8,433 nucleotides of DNA from Planctomycetota bacterium (GTDB taxonomy: Bacteria > Planctomycetota > PUPC01 > JACPCR01). Shown here piece by piece: positions 1 through 8,270 of the stretch. A model generated the notes under the pieces. The model did not search any database, had not been told where the DNA came from, and saw only the letters and a program-made list of their open reading frames with translations. The stretch is from the NCBI GenBank assembly GCA_030740295.1, contig JASLXP010001053.1, forward strand, positions 1 to 8,433, in the 5' to 3' direction. The position numbers and the translations under genes were made by a program. Every line of letters starts with the position of its first letter. The first letter of the stretch is position 1.

Positions 1-3000
1 ACATCTACCGTTGTCGTAAATTTCACTGGCAGAAGTTCTCGTTCGAGGATTGTGAAGTCGTAACCACCTTTTCCGAAAGCGTATTCGCCTCCCGTCATCA
101 GCACTGCGCCGCCTGCCTTCACGTATTCCACGAGTGCGTAACTGTTTTCCACCCCGATGGCACAGTGAGGAATAGAGGTATACAGAAGCAGGTCATAGTT
201 CGGGAACTCCTGCCACGAGATGCCATTCCGCAGCCTCAGCCCTGGATGATGTCGAAAGCTACCGGCCAGGGGGCCATCCCGAAGACGAAACCGTTCCAGT
301 CCTGAAAAGATGTCGATAAATCGAAGGCGATAATCGATAGCCCCACGGCCGTAAAAGATATCCACGACACCATTCCTCTTTGGAGTGAGATCGCCGAAGG
401 ACCAGACTTTGTCCTTCAGTTTAAGATCGGCCGGTAGAGACCCTCCTTTCCACCAGCCTTTGATCAGTCTCTCCGGGGATCGCTTTGCACCTTCCTCAAG
501 CAGATGTCTATTCCTTTCGTCCCAACTCATCTTTTCCAGGCTGAGGTCATCAACACTCCTGTTCCTCTTTTTGTTCGGGGAGAGTGCCGACATGTCCTTG
601 TTCACTTCCACCACAGATTTGGAAATGTCCAGCGCAAGCGCATCGATACGATCAACTTTCAAGTTTTTTCTCTTCGCATTCAGGGTTCGAATCGAACCGC
701 ATTTTTCAGAGAGCGACTCGGCCCCCTCATCCACATCCAGATCCACCACCAGGACCTTCCAGATGGCTACTGCAGGAATCTGGACCCTGTTGCCTTCCAT
801 CGTGGCGGGAGAAACTTCAAGACTGAAAGGATCGATAACGTGTGCGCCCAGGGGTCGATGGTCGGCGGGAAGCATCAGTTCGAAGGCGAAGGGATCTGTC
901 CCCGGGTTCAGGTCCCAAACGACCCGGGAGGCTTTCTCCCCTTTAGGAGTCCCCTGGCGGGGAATGTTCAGGAGATTCACCACCAACTGTTTCCGGCCTT
1001 CCTCGATCCGGGTCTCATAGACAAAAGGCTGCCACCACAGTTTCGTCGGAGCAGAGGGCTTCAGGATCCTTTCCGGTTTGCCAAGCCTGCTGAGAGTTTC
1101 ATCGAATGAGTACTTCGAATACCGGGTGCCGTATCGATTGATCTGCCGATTGCTCGACACTGCTCCCATGGGACGGCATCCCCCTGCGAAGTAAATGATC
1201 GACTCCACAAGAACATCCCGGTCAGACGCTCCGTCGCAGGAGATCCCAAGGAGATACCCGCCGCGTTCCCGGGAGAGGTCCCCTTCCACCTGGACATTCC
1301 TGGCGATCCACTCGAAGGGCTTTCCCGCGCTGTTCCGTATCGATTCGTTCATCACCAGTCCACCGCCCCTGCACAGCTCATCCAGCTCAAAATCTTCATA
1401 GGACCAGTTGTAGTCAGGTTCCTTCTGCACAAAGTAATAGTTATACCCGTGCCTGAATTTTGGATACTCCTCGTTAACGATATCCTTGAAGTACCGGACA
1501 AGTGACTGGGTCTTTCGGGCTGAATGGAAATTGTATCTTCCCGCCCCCCCACACTGCCCTCCACCCCGCGGATGGCCATCCCATCGGAGACCGTCCCAAC
1601 CAAACATTTCAATGGATCGGATCACCTCTTCCGCGGCGACTCTGACCATTCGAGGTGTATGGTCAGGATTGATGGGCATGAAATTCTGCCACCATACATC
1701 AAAGACCCGCTCCCCTTTCACATGAGGTCGATAGCCATACGGGACGAATTCCTTGCTTCGAAAGCGATCCAGCAGGGGAACGTTCACTCCTTCCCACATG
1801 CCGACAGGATAGAAATACTGGTTCTTATGATCGTTGGGATAATCGTATGCAGTCTTCCATCCCAGATAACCGGACATGACGAACTTGCCGTAGGTCACCA
1901 CGGAAATCCCCTGACCGTGAGCAGCCTCTATAAGGTTCTGAAGCCCGGTCCTGCTCAGATGATAATTGGTCTGCCCCGAGAACCAGTATTCGCCTTCTGA
2001 ACTCATCTCCACCATGTCTTCTTCTGCCCATGCGAAGAACTCGGAACAGTTGATGTAGGAGGATCTTGCACCGCCCACCTGTTTGCTGATCCGGTCCGAA
2101 GATTTTCTGGCGCCGCGGCTGCCAATACCCCCGTGAATGGCCACACGATAAAAGTTGTCGGCTATGTTGAAGTACTCTGCCGTTTCAGAGACATCCCTCC
2201 CGTCTCCCGATGTGAAGACGGCCACCAGCGCGTGGCCAAGCTCGCGATGAGGCAATGGAATCTCAAAACCGATCGATTGCCGCTCCGGCTTCAGCCGGAC
2301 TTCGATCTCTCTGACTTTTAGCCGCGTCTTCACATCATGTTCGAGGAACAGAGACACATTGCCTGTTCCCCCTTTGCCTCCGACATCTTCAAGCGTGATT
2401 GATCCCGTGAGTGTCTCGCCAGGCACATACCGGACTTTGTTCACACCGATTGCAGAGATATGGCCGGACCGGGACAGGGGCTGCAGCTCGGCTTTGTCCA
2501 TAACGTAATAGAACGCATTTCCTGGATGTGGGATGAATTCGAGGTCGTCCGTCGATTCCATATCCTCATCTTCGTCTTCGCCGTCACTCCCCAGCTTCAC
2601 ATCGAGGACAGGGCCACCTGATTTCAGTTTGGCTACAGTGAAGATCCTCTCGCACACTTTGGAATCGCTGACAGCAGACACCAGGATCTCGAGTGGCCCC
2701 GCGGTTCGGTGTATGAACTGAATGCTCCGCGTTTCAGGCTGATGGATTCGAGCAAAGTAGATCCCCGCCAGGTCCGCGGCCTCTTGTCCGTTGATCTCGA
2801 TCCGAACACTGCTGTGAAAAGCAATCGCTCCTGAAGTATGCGAGGGGCGGAGGGTCAGTTTCAGTTCATAGAGCCCTGGCCGGAAAAGATTCGGCACTGG
2901 CAAATGTAAGCTGCGATGCCTGGGAGGGAGGGTATCCGATGCAGACTTGTTTAGGCCCCTTGAGTCCTTTGATTTCCCGGGCATCTTCTTCCCATCCCTT

Positions 3001-3120
3001 GCGGGGGAGCTCATTCCAGGCGGTTCGTTCGGCCTGCCCCGGTCCGGATACGAACAATGTGAGAGTAAAGACCCCCAGCAGGATGATCTCGACCGGATGC
3101 AGAATCTCTCTTTCTGACAT
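1..3120 (-). CDS. Large predicted secreted protein: beta-sandwich, TIM-barrel glycosidase-like and GATase1/ThuA-like domains (partial, frameshifted)
   Basis: Translation from 3120 begins MSEREILHPVEIILLGVF, a hydrophobic export signal that could be cleaved after GQA (residue 30). This frame stops at 2866, but the next frame is open from there to the window edge with no further break; I read about 1039 codons in all. Visible order: a beta-sandwich-like region with GLYELKLTLRP (about residues 30-175); an acidic patch DGEDEDED (179-186); an Ig/CARDB-like region with VRYVPGETLTG (about 195-325); and a TIM-barrel-like region (about 330-720) containing GISVVTYGKF and MFGWDGLRWDGHP (505-517). The latter resembles nucleophile-strand motifs of barrel glycosidases such as GH66, which is a weak resemblance. 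Next come a beta-rich segment with KQLVVNLLNIPRQG, a charged linker, and a GATase1/ThuA-like domain from about residue 917 with EYVKAGGAVLMTGGEYAFGK. The C-terminus lies outside the window. It is probably the downstream member of a pair with the 3261-6662 gene. No strong Shine-Dalgarno precedes the start. Carbohydrate activity is an inference only; Asp509 and Asp514 are candidate acidic residues. Confidence 0.8.
2866..2889 (-). other. Reading-frame break in the first large secreted-protein gene
   Basis: The frame starting at 3120 ends at a TGA at 2868-2866. The frame that encodes the rest of the protein is offset by one base and is open across this spot. Removing one T from the TTTT run at 2887-2884 joins the two as ...LTFASAESF-RPGLYELKLTLRP..., which reads as one continuous beta-sandwich strand pair. 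The signal peptide is only in the upstream frame and all recognisable domains are in the downstream one, so both belong to one gene. The second frame is also open upstream, with an ATG at 3014, so a gene caller might start there and miss the signal peptide. The cause may be a sequencing or assembly indel, a true mutation, or, less likely, recoding. Confidence 0.7.
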
Positions 3121-3193
3121 GAGAGTCCATCAAATGAAACTTAAACAACACATTGCCATTACCGACGTGCTGTGACTGAATGCATGTTACTTG

Positions 3194-3237
3194 TCACCAC
3201 CGATTCTGTCATGAATCATGCTCAGACATCGTGGTGA
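3194..3237. repeat. Imperfect inverted repeat in the intergenic gap
   Basis: The arms TCACCACCGAT (3194-3204) and ATCGTGGTGA (3228-3237) are complementary apart from one bulged C, with a 23-nt loop. A perfect 10-bp palindrome, GTTCGCGAAC, follows at 3241-3250. Both lie in the 140-bp gap between the stop of the upstream minus-strand gene and the start of the next. On the minus strand the structure is not followed by a T-run, so it is not a classical intrinsic terminator. It could be an operator, an mRNA-stabilising hairpin, or chance. Nothing else is evident in 3121-3260. Confidence 0.35.
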
Positions 3238-3260
3238 TCTGTTCGCGAACGACGGATCGC

Positions 3261-6200
3261 TCATTTGTGCGGCACCATCACCTTCAATGAACTGCCCGGA
3301 TTGACTTTTGTCTTCGTGGCGAAATTGCCCATCAAGGTGAAGCCTGAGGCGTTCCGCACTTCGCACTCGACGGTCTCATCGGTGGGATTGTGGATGACGA
3401 AGGCAGCTTTCTGAGGCCGCGTGTCCACCAGCGTCAGATACACGTTCGGATTGTCGCTCGTCAGGAGATTGCCGATGAAGATCTCTTTGTCTCCGATCTC
3501 CGTATCGATCTGCACGATGCCATTGCCTTCCTCCAACACAGGGAAAGCCCGGAGCTCGTTCACAATGGCCCGATTCCGGCGAACGGTGTAACGCTGGTTC
3601 ATGTCATTGACGACCCATTCCGGAAGGACAAAAGTGTTCCTGCCTTTGTACCAAATGGCGGCATGCCAGCGGGGATTCAGTCCCTCGATCTCTACGGGCA
3701 AATTCAGGGGCAGTTTCGCCTGGGTGATCTTGCCTGCAAAGCCGAAATCCTGTGCCTGAAGCTTCAAGACGAATCGATCATCGCTGACGAAACCGATCGA
3801 GGGATCGATCCGGTATGCGGTTTTGCCGCGAAGGCCGAGGGTATCGAGGATGTTCGTGATGAAACGGATATCGGGAGGCGGGTCGAGCTTGCTCATCACA
3901 CCGAGGTATCGGTAGGTCAGCTTCTCGCCTGCTTTCACTGTCCGGTCATCGTCCTGAAGCTGGCCGCGCAGGTGGTACCACTCCTTGCCGCCGGTGAAGG
4001 CGAAATACTTCAGGCCCTCTTGAAGAGCGATCAGCCCGACCGAACCGCGAAACGGCTGGTGGAAAAGCGCAGCGAAGCCGTTCGCCGGCAGTTCGCCGAT
4101 GTAGGACCGCTGAGCCATCGTGATCTTCCCGGCGACGATCGTCCCATCGGCACGGGTCGCGCAGAAGCTGTCTGCTCGCTGGCGCCCGTTGAAGTGCATC
4201 ACTTCGGCACGTTTGAGCTCGAAGTCCTTCTTCGCAACAAAGTCGCCTTCCACCAGCGTGATCAGCGGTCCGTCCTGCCAGGGAGTGAAAAGCGTGTGCC
4301 TGGCGCGGCCCGTGACGAATTCGTTCGGGACGGCCAGCTCCGCGATGTCGTTCCGGTCTGGATTGCCGCTGGCCGTCGATGGATAGTGGTCTTGGATGAT
4401 GCAGTCGAGGATCGTCCCAAACCTGCTGGCCAGGTACGGGTAGTACTCTACCGCCGGCCGGCTGAATTCCTTGAGCGGGCTGAACGTGGGAAGACCGCAG
4501 TACCTGAAGTTCCGCACCACGAGGTAGTTTTCGATGCCGCGGACATTCTGCAGGTGCTTCGGCTGGCCCCACCACTTGCCACGCGGCATGGTATTGATGT
4601 TGTCCGAACAGCGCGGGAAGCTGTTCTCCTGCACGCCTGTCCACGCGCCCCAGCCGATGGCGGTTTTGCCGTTTTTGTCCTTCGCTCTGACGATCAGGAC
4701 GTACTGCCGATCGTGGAAATGGTCGAGACTGATCTCAAATTCCTTTGCGCCGTTGGGGAGGAATCGCCGCCAGGGCCGGCCAGAATCGCTGTTCAAAACT
4801 TCCACTTCATCGAGCCCGTCCTGCGAAGAGGCACGGATGTGCAGGCGGAAACGATCGTTGGTCGGGATGGCCAAGTCGCTCGTGGCGAAATTCAGGATTC
4901 GGTTGTCCTCGATAATCGGCCCGTTTGAAACGAAGGATGAACGAAAGAAAACATAGTTCCCCTGATACTTGCCGATGTGGCCGCTCAACGCATCGACCAC
5001 ATGATCGTCGTACCAGCGAACCCAGGTCTGGAATCCGTTCGACTTTGCCTTGAGCACTTGGTCCGGTGAAGTAACCAGATGCACGGCAACCGGTGCCAGT
5101 TGGTATCTCATCTTCTGCAGTCGCAGATAGGTGCCGACGGAATCATCGACAAGCTTTCCGTTCTCGTAGGTGTAGAGGCTGATGACCTTGAAGTTGCCCT
5201 GGTAAACGGCACGTTCCGGATTGCTGTTGGACTTTACCAGGACGACCGGGGGCCACTGGCAACCGCGGGAAAGGGGATTATTAATCTTGATGCGGCCCGG
5301 GTATTTATCGCTGAGCCACCCTTTCTCCGGCCATCGCAGACGATCCGAGAACGTGACCCATGAGTTCCCCGATTCATCCAGGTAGGCGTAACCGGGATAA
5401 GCCTTGAACGCCTCGGAGCTGTTTGCCTTACAGATGTCCTGAAGCTTCTTGAATTCATCCTCGGTGAGCTTGGCCAGATCTTCTGTGAAGCCGATGAAAT
5501 CGTAGCCTGCTTCCTTCGCTGACTGGATGAATTGCTCGGGGGTACCTGTGCCGCTTGAAAGCGAAGACTTCGCGCCAATGAGCCCGACGAAACAGCGGGG
5601 CATCATCGCTCCCTTGATGCGGCGCTTGTCCCAGTTGATTTTGATGAATCCCACTTCCGGCTTGGCAGCCGGCTTCTTCGGCTTTACGTAGCCTCCGAAC
5701 TGTCCTTTGGAGGGCTGCCCCAGCCAGGACATGAGGTTGGTGATGAGGCGGGCCCCATCGCCGCGCATGCCCGACGATTCCCTCTCCATGGTCAGGCCGC
5801 GCCCCCAGAGGATGTGGTATCCATCCTGCCAGACGCAGCTCGCATTGATCGGCCAGACCGCGACGTGTCCCTTACCGTAATCGCGCACGGCCAGCAGCGG
5901 AGGCTCAGATGGAAATGTGCCCGGTGATGGCGGCGGCGGCTTACCACCCTTAACCGTCTTCAGAGACTTCGTGGTCTTCCTCCCACGCAGCAGAATGGAC
6001 CACTCCTTCCCGGCCTTAACGGGAGAGGTCGAATCAGAGTACATGTGGTGATAGGTCGTATAGAAGATCCCTTTGACGCCCTCGGTCGCGGGATGGGACG
6101 AGACATTGTCGGTCCAGGACAGCTTGTACCCGCTTTCGAGGGTGACCTTGTATTCGTCGTCGACGACCTGTTCCCCGGGGATCTGAATGTTGAGTGGCTT

Positions 6201-6662
6201 GAGCCAATCGTTCGCCGCGTCGATGTCTTTCCCGAACTGCCATCCCGGAACGCGCATGACCAGGAGCCCTCCACCGGCCCGAACGTATTCCAGAAGGAGC
6301 CTCTTCTTTTCGGAAACCATCTCATCAAATCCCGGATAGGTGCCGGGCACGTACGTGTGAGGGATCACCACCACGTTAAACTGCTGCAGGAACTCCATCG
6401 AAAGCTCGGTCGTGTAGGGCGCCACAGCCACTTCAAAGCCGGATTGCTTCAGCCTTGCCCGGAGCTTCGGGTCCGGCAGTGCGAAGTGATTCATGCGCGG
6501 CGTCGCCTCTGGTGTACCTTCCACCGCCTGGTGTATGAGAACCAGGCAAGCGGATGACTTGGCCCCGCTCTTCGGCTCTTCCGAATGAATTGAAACTGTC
6601 AGGCAGATGCCGACAAGAATGGAAGCGAGGACACACGACATGGACCGATTGCATGAATGCAT
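3261..6662 (-). CDS. Large predicted secreted protein: GATase1-like domain, degenerate PHP-like domain, beta-rich C-terminal half
   Basis: The protein has 1133 residues from the ATG at 6662. That start gives a signal peptide (MHSCNRSMSCVLASILVGIC, then LTVSIHSEEP). The frame is open up to 6845, but the extra 61 residues are Arg/Pro/Gly-rich, unlike a protein N-terminus, and would push the signal inward. An in-frame ATG at 6641 is an alternative. Residues about 38-317 look like a GATase1/ThuA-like fold: VVVIPHTYVPG, EYVRAGGGLLVMRVPGWQFGK, and GKGHVAVWPIN near the end, interrupted by a proline-rich loop (KPPPPSP, 241-247). A Lys/Pro linker follows. Residues about 360-600 resemble PHP/CehA-type metallohydrolases (SSLSSGTGTPEQFIQSAKEAGYDFIGFTED), but the usual His and Asp ligands are absent. 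The remainder, to residue 1133, is beta-rich without a domain I recognise, and contains WYHLRGQL and a final strand set ending VMVPHK. It is probably exported to the periplasm or surface. Function is unknown; a structural or binding role is more likely than PHP-type hydrolysis. Confidence 0.85.
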   Translation of the reverse strand: MHSCNRSMSCVLASILVGICLTVSIHSEEPKSGAKSSACLVLIHQAVEGTPEATPRMNHFALPDPKLRARLKQSGFEVAVAPYTTELSMEFLQQFNVVVIPHTYVPGTYPGFDEMVSEKKRLLLEYVRAGGGLLVMRVPGWQFGKDIDAANDWLKPLNIQIPGEQVVDDEYKVTLESGYKLSWTDNVSSHPATEGVKGIFYTTYHHMYSDSTSPVKAGKEWSILLRGRKTTKSLKTVKGGKPPPPSPGTFPSEPPLLAVRDYGKGHVAVWPINASCVWQDGYHILWGRGLTMERESSGMRGDGARLITNLMSWLGQPSKGQFGGYVKPKKPAAKPEVGFIKINWDKRRIKGAMMPRCFVGLIGAKSSLSSGTGTPEQFIQSAKEAGYDFIGFTEDLAKLTEDEFKKLQDICKANSSEAFKAYPGYAYLDESGNSWVTFSDRLRWPEKGWLSDKYPGRIKINNPLSRGCQWPPVVLVKSNSNPERAVYQGNFKVISLYTYENGKLVDDSVGTYLRLQKMRYQLAPVAVHLVTSPDQVLKAKSNGFQTWVRWYDDHVVDALSGHIGKYQGNYVFFRSSFVSNGPIIEDNRILNFATSDLAIPTNDRFRLHIRASSQDGLDEVEVLNSDSGRPWRRFLPNGAKEFEISLDHFHDRQYVLIVRAKDKNGKTAIGWGAWTGVQENSFPRCSDNINTMPRGKWWGQPKHLQNVRGIENYLVVRNFRYCGLPTFSPLKEFSRPAVEYYPYLASRFGTILDCIIQDHYPSTASGNPDRNDIAELAVPNEFVTGRARHTLFTPWQDGPLITLVEGDFVAKKDFELKRAEVMHFNGRQRADSFCATRADGTIVAGKITMAQRSYIGELPANGFAALFHQPFRGSVGLIALQEGLKYFAFTGGKEWYHLRGQLQDDDRTVKAGEKLTYRYLGVMSKLDPPPDIRFITNILDTLGLRGKTAYRIDPSIGFVSDDRFVLKLQAQDFGFAGKITQAKLPLNLPVEIEGLNPRWHAAIWYKGRNTFVLPEWVVNDMNQRYTVRRNRAIVNELRAFPVLEEGNGIVQIDTEIGDKEIFIGNLLTSDNPNVYLTLVDTRPQKAAFVIHNPTDETVECEVRNASGFTLMGNFATKTKVNPGSSLKVMVPHK

Positions 6663-6808
6663 AGCTGGGTCATCGTAGCAGATGTCTACTCCTGCACACA
6701 GTCCTCCAGTCCCGCGCGGCCGCAGCGGAGTTCTTGCTGGTAGTGCAGAATCGTCTGCTCCTTCGCAACCGGGCCACCTGCTCCGCACTGCAACATGGTG
6801 CCGAACTG

Positions 6809-6838
6809 TTGGAACCGAATCCTGATTTGGCCTATACT
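6809..6838 (+). promoter_or_regulatory. Candidate sigma70-type promoter for the kinase gene
   Basis: TTGGAA (6809-6814), an 18-bp spacer, and TATACT (6833-6838) match the -35/-10 consensus at 4 of 6 and 5 of 6 positions. Transcription would start near 6845, leaving a leader of roughly 45 nt before the ATG at 6891. The element lies in the 228-bp region between divergent genes, so that region must also hold the promoter of the minus-strand genes, for which I see no convincing hexamer pair. No strong Shine-Dalgarno precedes 6891. Confidence 0.45.
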
Positions 6839-6890
6839 TCGCCACTGAATTGATTCCTGTTCACCGATCTTCAGCGGGTCTGATCACCGA

Positions 6891-8141
6891 ATGGCTATCA
6901 CGGATTTCATCTGTCCCAAATGCGACCGACCACTCTCTCTGACGGATGCTATCGATCCGGCCAACATGGAATGTGTGGTATGTGGTACGCCTCTAATTAA
7001 CAGCAAGGAAGACACGCAGGCGCTTCCGAATTTGGCCGAACTTGCTCGCAGGGAGCGGGAAGGCCTGCCCCCCCAGGACGGGCCGCCGCGGCTTAATCCG
7101 AGGCTGAAGCGTCTGGAGACCAGGCGGCGGTCCAGAACTCGTGAGTTTTCCAATGAAAAAGTCCCGCCACTTAGAAGCAAAACGGCATCAATTCCGAAAC
7201 AGACACATCCCCCGAAACCGAAGGAAAAACTCTTCGGCAAGTTCAAAATCCTGAATCGGCTCGGAGAGGGTGGATTGGGTACGGTTTACAGAGCTGTCAA
7301 CTCTGTCGCAGATCGGGAAGTGGCGCTCAAAATGATCCGACCGGAATTCGCAAAAGAAGACGAAGCGAATATGCAACGCTTCCACCGTGAAGCAACGGCC
7401 GCTGCAGGCCTCTTTCATCCAAACATCGTGACGCTTTATTCATCCGGTGAGGAGAAAGGGCAGCACTATCTCGAGCTGGAGTATGTCGACGGCCCCTCCG
7501 CCGAATCGCTCGTCAAGAAGAAAGGTAAACAGAGTGTTGCCATCGCTGTTCGTATCGTGAAGGACGTTGCGCGCGGCCTGCTTGAAGCGCACAGCAAGAA
7601 CATCGTGCATCGTGACATCAAGCCGGACAACATTCTCCTCTCTTCGGATGGGAACGCGAAGATTGCAGACATCGGGCTCGCCAAGGGCTACGGAGAAGGC
7701 GTCGATAGAGAGACCATGATGATGCAACTGACGCAGGGGGGCATGGCGGTGGGCACGCCCCACTACATGTCACCCGAACAGTGTGAGGCAGCAGAACTCG
7801 ATGGCACATCAGACATCTACTCGCTGGGCTGCACGTTCTATTATCTGCTGACAGGCGAACCGCCGTTCCCCGGCGACGACATCATAAACGTGATGCGCGA
7901 GCACCTCTTGGGATTTCCCCAGGACCTGAGGGAGAGGAATGAGAACGTGTCGGAAGAACTGAACGGCATTATCGTCAAGATGATGGATAAGATTCCCGAC
8001 AAACGGTACCCGAGCATGTCGGCACTCATCGAGGATCTGGATGTACTGGATTTAACGAAAAAGAAGAAGGCCGCGGAAACCGGTGAGAAGAAGGACGAGA
8101 CCGAATCGACTTACTGGATGGGCATGTTTGGCAACGATTGA
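6891..8141 (+). CDS. Cytosolic Ser/Thr protein kinase (PknB-like) with N-terminal zinc ribbon
   Basis: A 416-residue Hanks-type kinase that phosphorylates Ser/Thr on unknown targets. The N-terminus has two CxxC pairs (Cys8/Cys11 and Cys28/Cys31, as CPKC and CVVC), forming a predicted zinc ribbon, followed by a basic, proline-rich linker (about 40-112). The kinase domain spans about 117-388: glycine loop GEGGLGTVY (125-133), VALK Lys147, alpha-C Glu167, HRDIKPDN with catalytic Asp242, Lys244 and Asn247, the metal-binding motif as DIG (260-262) instead of DFG, activation-segment GTPHYMSPEQ (288-297), and SDIYSLG with Asp308. All residues needed for phosphotransfer are present, so it should be active. 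After the domain there is only a short Lys/Glu-rich tail ending YWMGMFGND. There is no transmembrane helix and no PASTA, TPR or WD40 sensor domain, unlike many bacterial relatives, so the zinc ribbon is the only candidate sensory or docking module. The gene is transcribed divergently from the two secreted-protein genes, with a candidate promoter at 6809-6838. Confidence 0.95.
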   Translation: MAITDFICPKCDRPLSLTDAIDPANMECVVCGTPLINSKEDTQALPNLAELARREREGLPPQDGPPRLNPRLKRLETRRRSRTREFSNEKVPPLRSKTASIPKQTHPPKPKEKLFGKFKILNRLGEGGLGTVYRAVNSVADREVALKMIRPEFAKEDEANMQRFHREATAAAGLFHPNIVTLYSSGEEKGQHYLELEYVDGPSAESLVKKKGKQSVAIAVRIVKDVARGLLEAHSKNIVHRDIKPDNILLSSDGNAKIADIGLAKGYGEGVDRETMMMQLTQGGMAVGTPHYMSPEQCEAAELDGTSDIYSLGCTFYYLLTGEPPFPGDDIINVMREHLLGFPQDLRERNENVSEELNGIIVKMMDKIPDKRYPSMSALIEDLDVLDLTKKKKAAETGEKKDETESTYWMGMFGND

Positions 8142-8150
8142 CTCGTATCT

Positions 8151-8170
8151 GCAAGCTGACGCCGGCTTGC
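8151..8170 (+). terminator. Hairpin just downstream of the kinase stop
   Basis: GCAAGCTG-ACGC-CGGCTTGC forms an 8-bp stem with one G-T wobble and a 4-nt loop, starting 10 nt after the kinase stop codon. No T-run follows, so this is at best a non-canonical terminator or an mRNA 3'-end stabilising hairpin. The placement is the main support. Confidence 0.35.
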
Positions 8171-8216
8171 TCAAAGCAGACTAAACCCAGAACAAGTGCA
8201 CTTTCTGAATCTCATT

Positions 8217-8270
8217 ACGCCGAAGGCGTTAAACAACGTAGCCCAGGGCAAGCGTAGCGCCGCCCTGGGT
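8217..8270. repeat. Two-hairpin palindromic intergenic element, possibly a dispersed repeat
   Basis: Two hairpins lie side by side: ACGCC-GAA-GGCGT (8217-8229), and a perfect 8-bp stem CCCAGGGC (8242-8249) / GCCCTGGG (8262-8269) around a 12-nt loop containing AAGCGTAGCGCC. From memory, similar text ending in an IYTQGG...LALGYVV-type spurious translation on the opposite strand occurs many times in planctomycete and related genomes as short intergenic elements, often miscalled as hypothetical proteins. Only one copy is visible here, so the repeat status is inferred. It may also help terminate transcription from the kinase. Confidence 0.45.

Noticed and set aside
385..1109. Two plus-strand open frames of about 200 codons
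   Set aside because: Both are antisense to the coherent C-terminal part of the first exported protein and are low-complexity Ser/Arg/Phe-rich.
2633..2824. 63-codon minus-strand frame within the first gene
   Set aside because: It lies in the third frame, overlapping the open beta-sandwich-coding frame, with no supporting features.
3390..4928. Long 512-codon plus-strand open frame
   Set aside because: It lies fully antisense to the 1133-residue exported protein, which has a signal peptide and recognisable folds. The plus-strand translation is Arg/Val/Asp-rich with no domain or hydrophobic-core pattern, so it is a shadow frame.
6745..6758. Small hairpin GCAGA-ATCG-TCTGC in the divergent intergenic region
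   Set aside because: A 5-bp stem is expected by chance in a region this size, and it has no clear relation to either start.
6663..6845. 61-codon N-terminal extension of the second exported protein
   Set aside because: The extension is Arg/Pro/Gly-rich, spans the divergent promoter region, and would bury the signal peptide internally. The ATG at 6662 is preferred.
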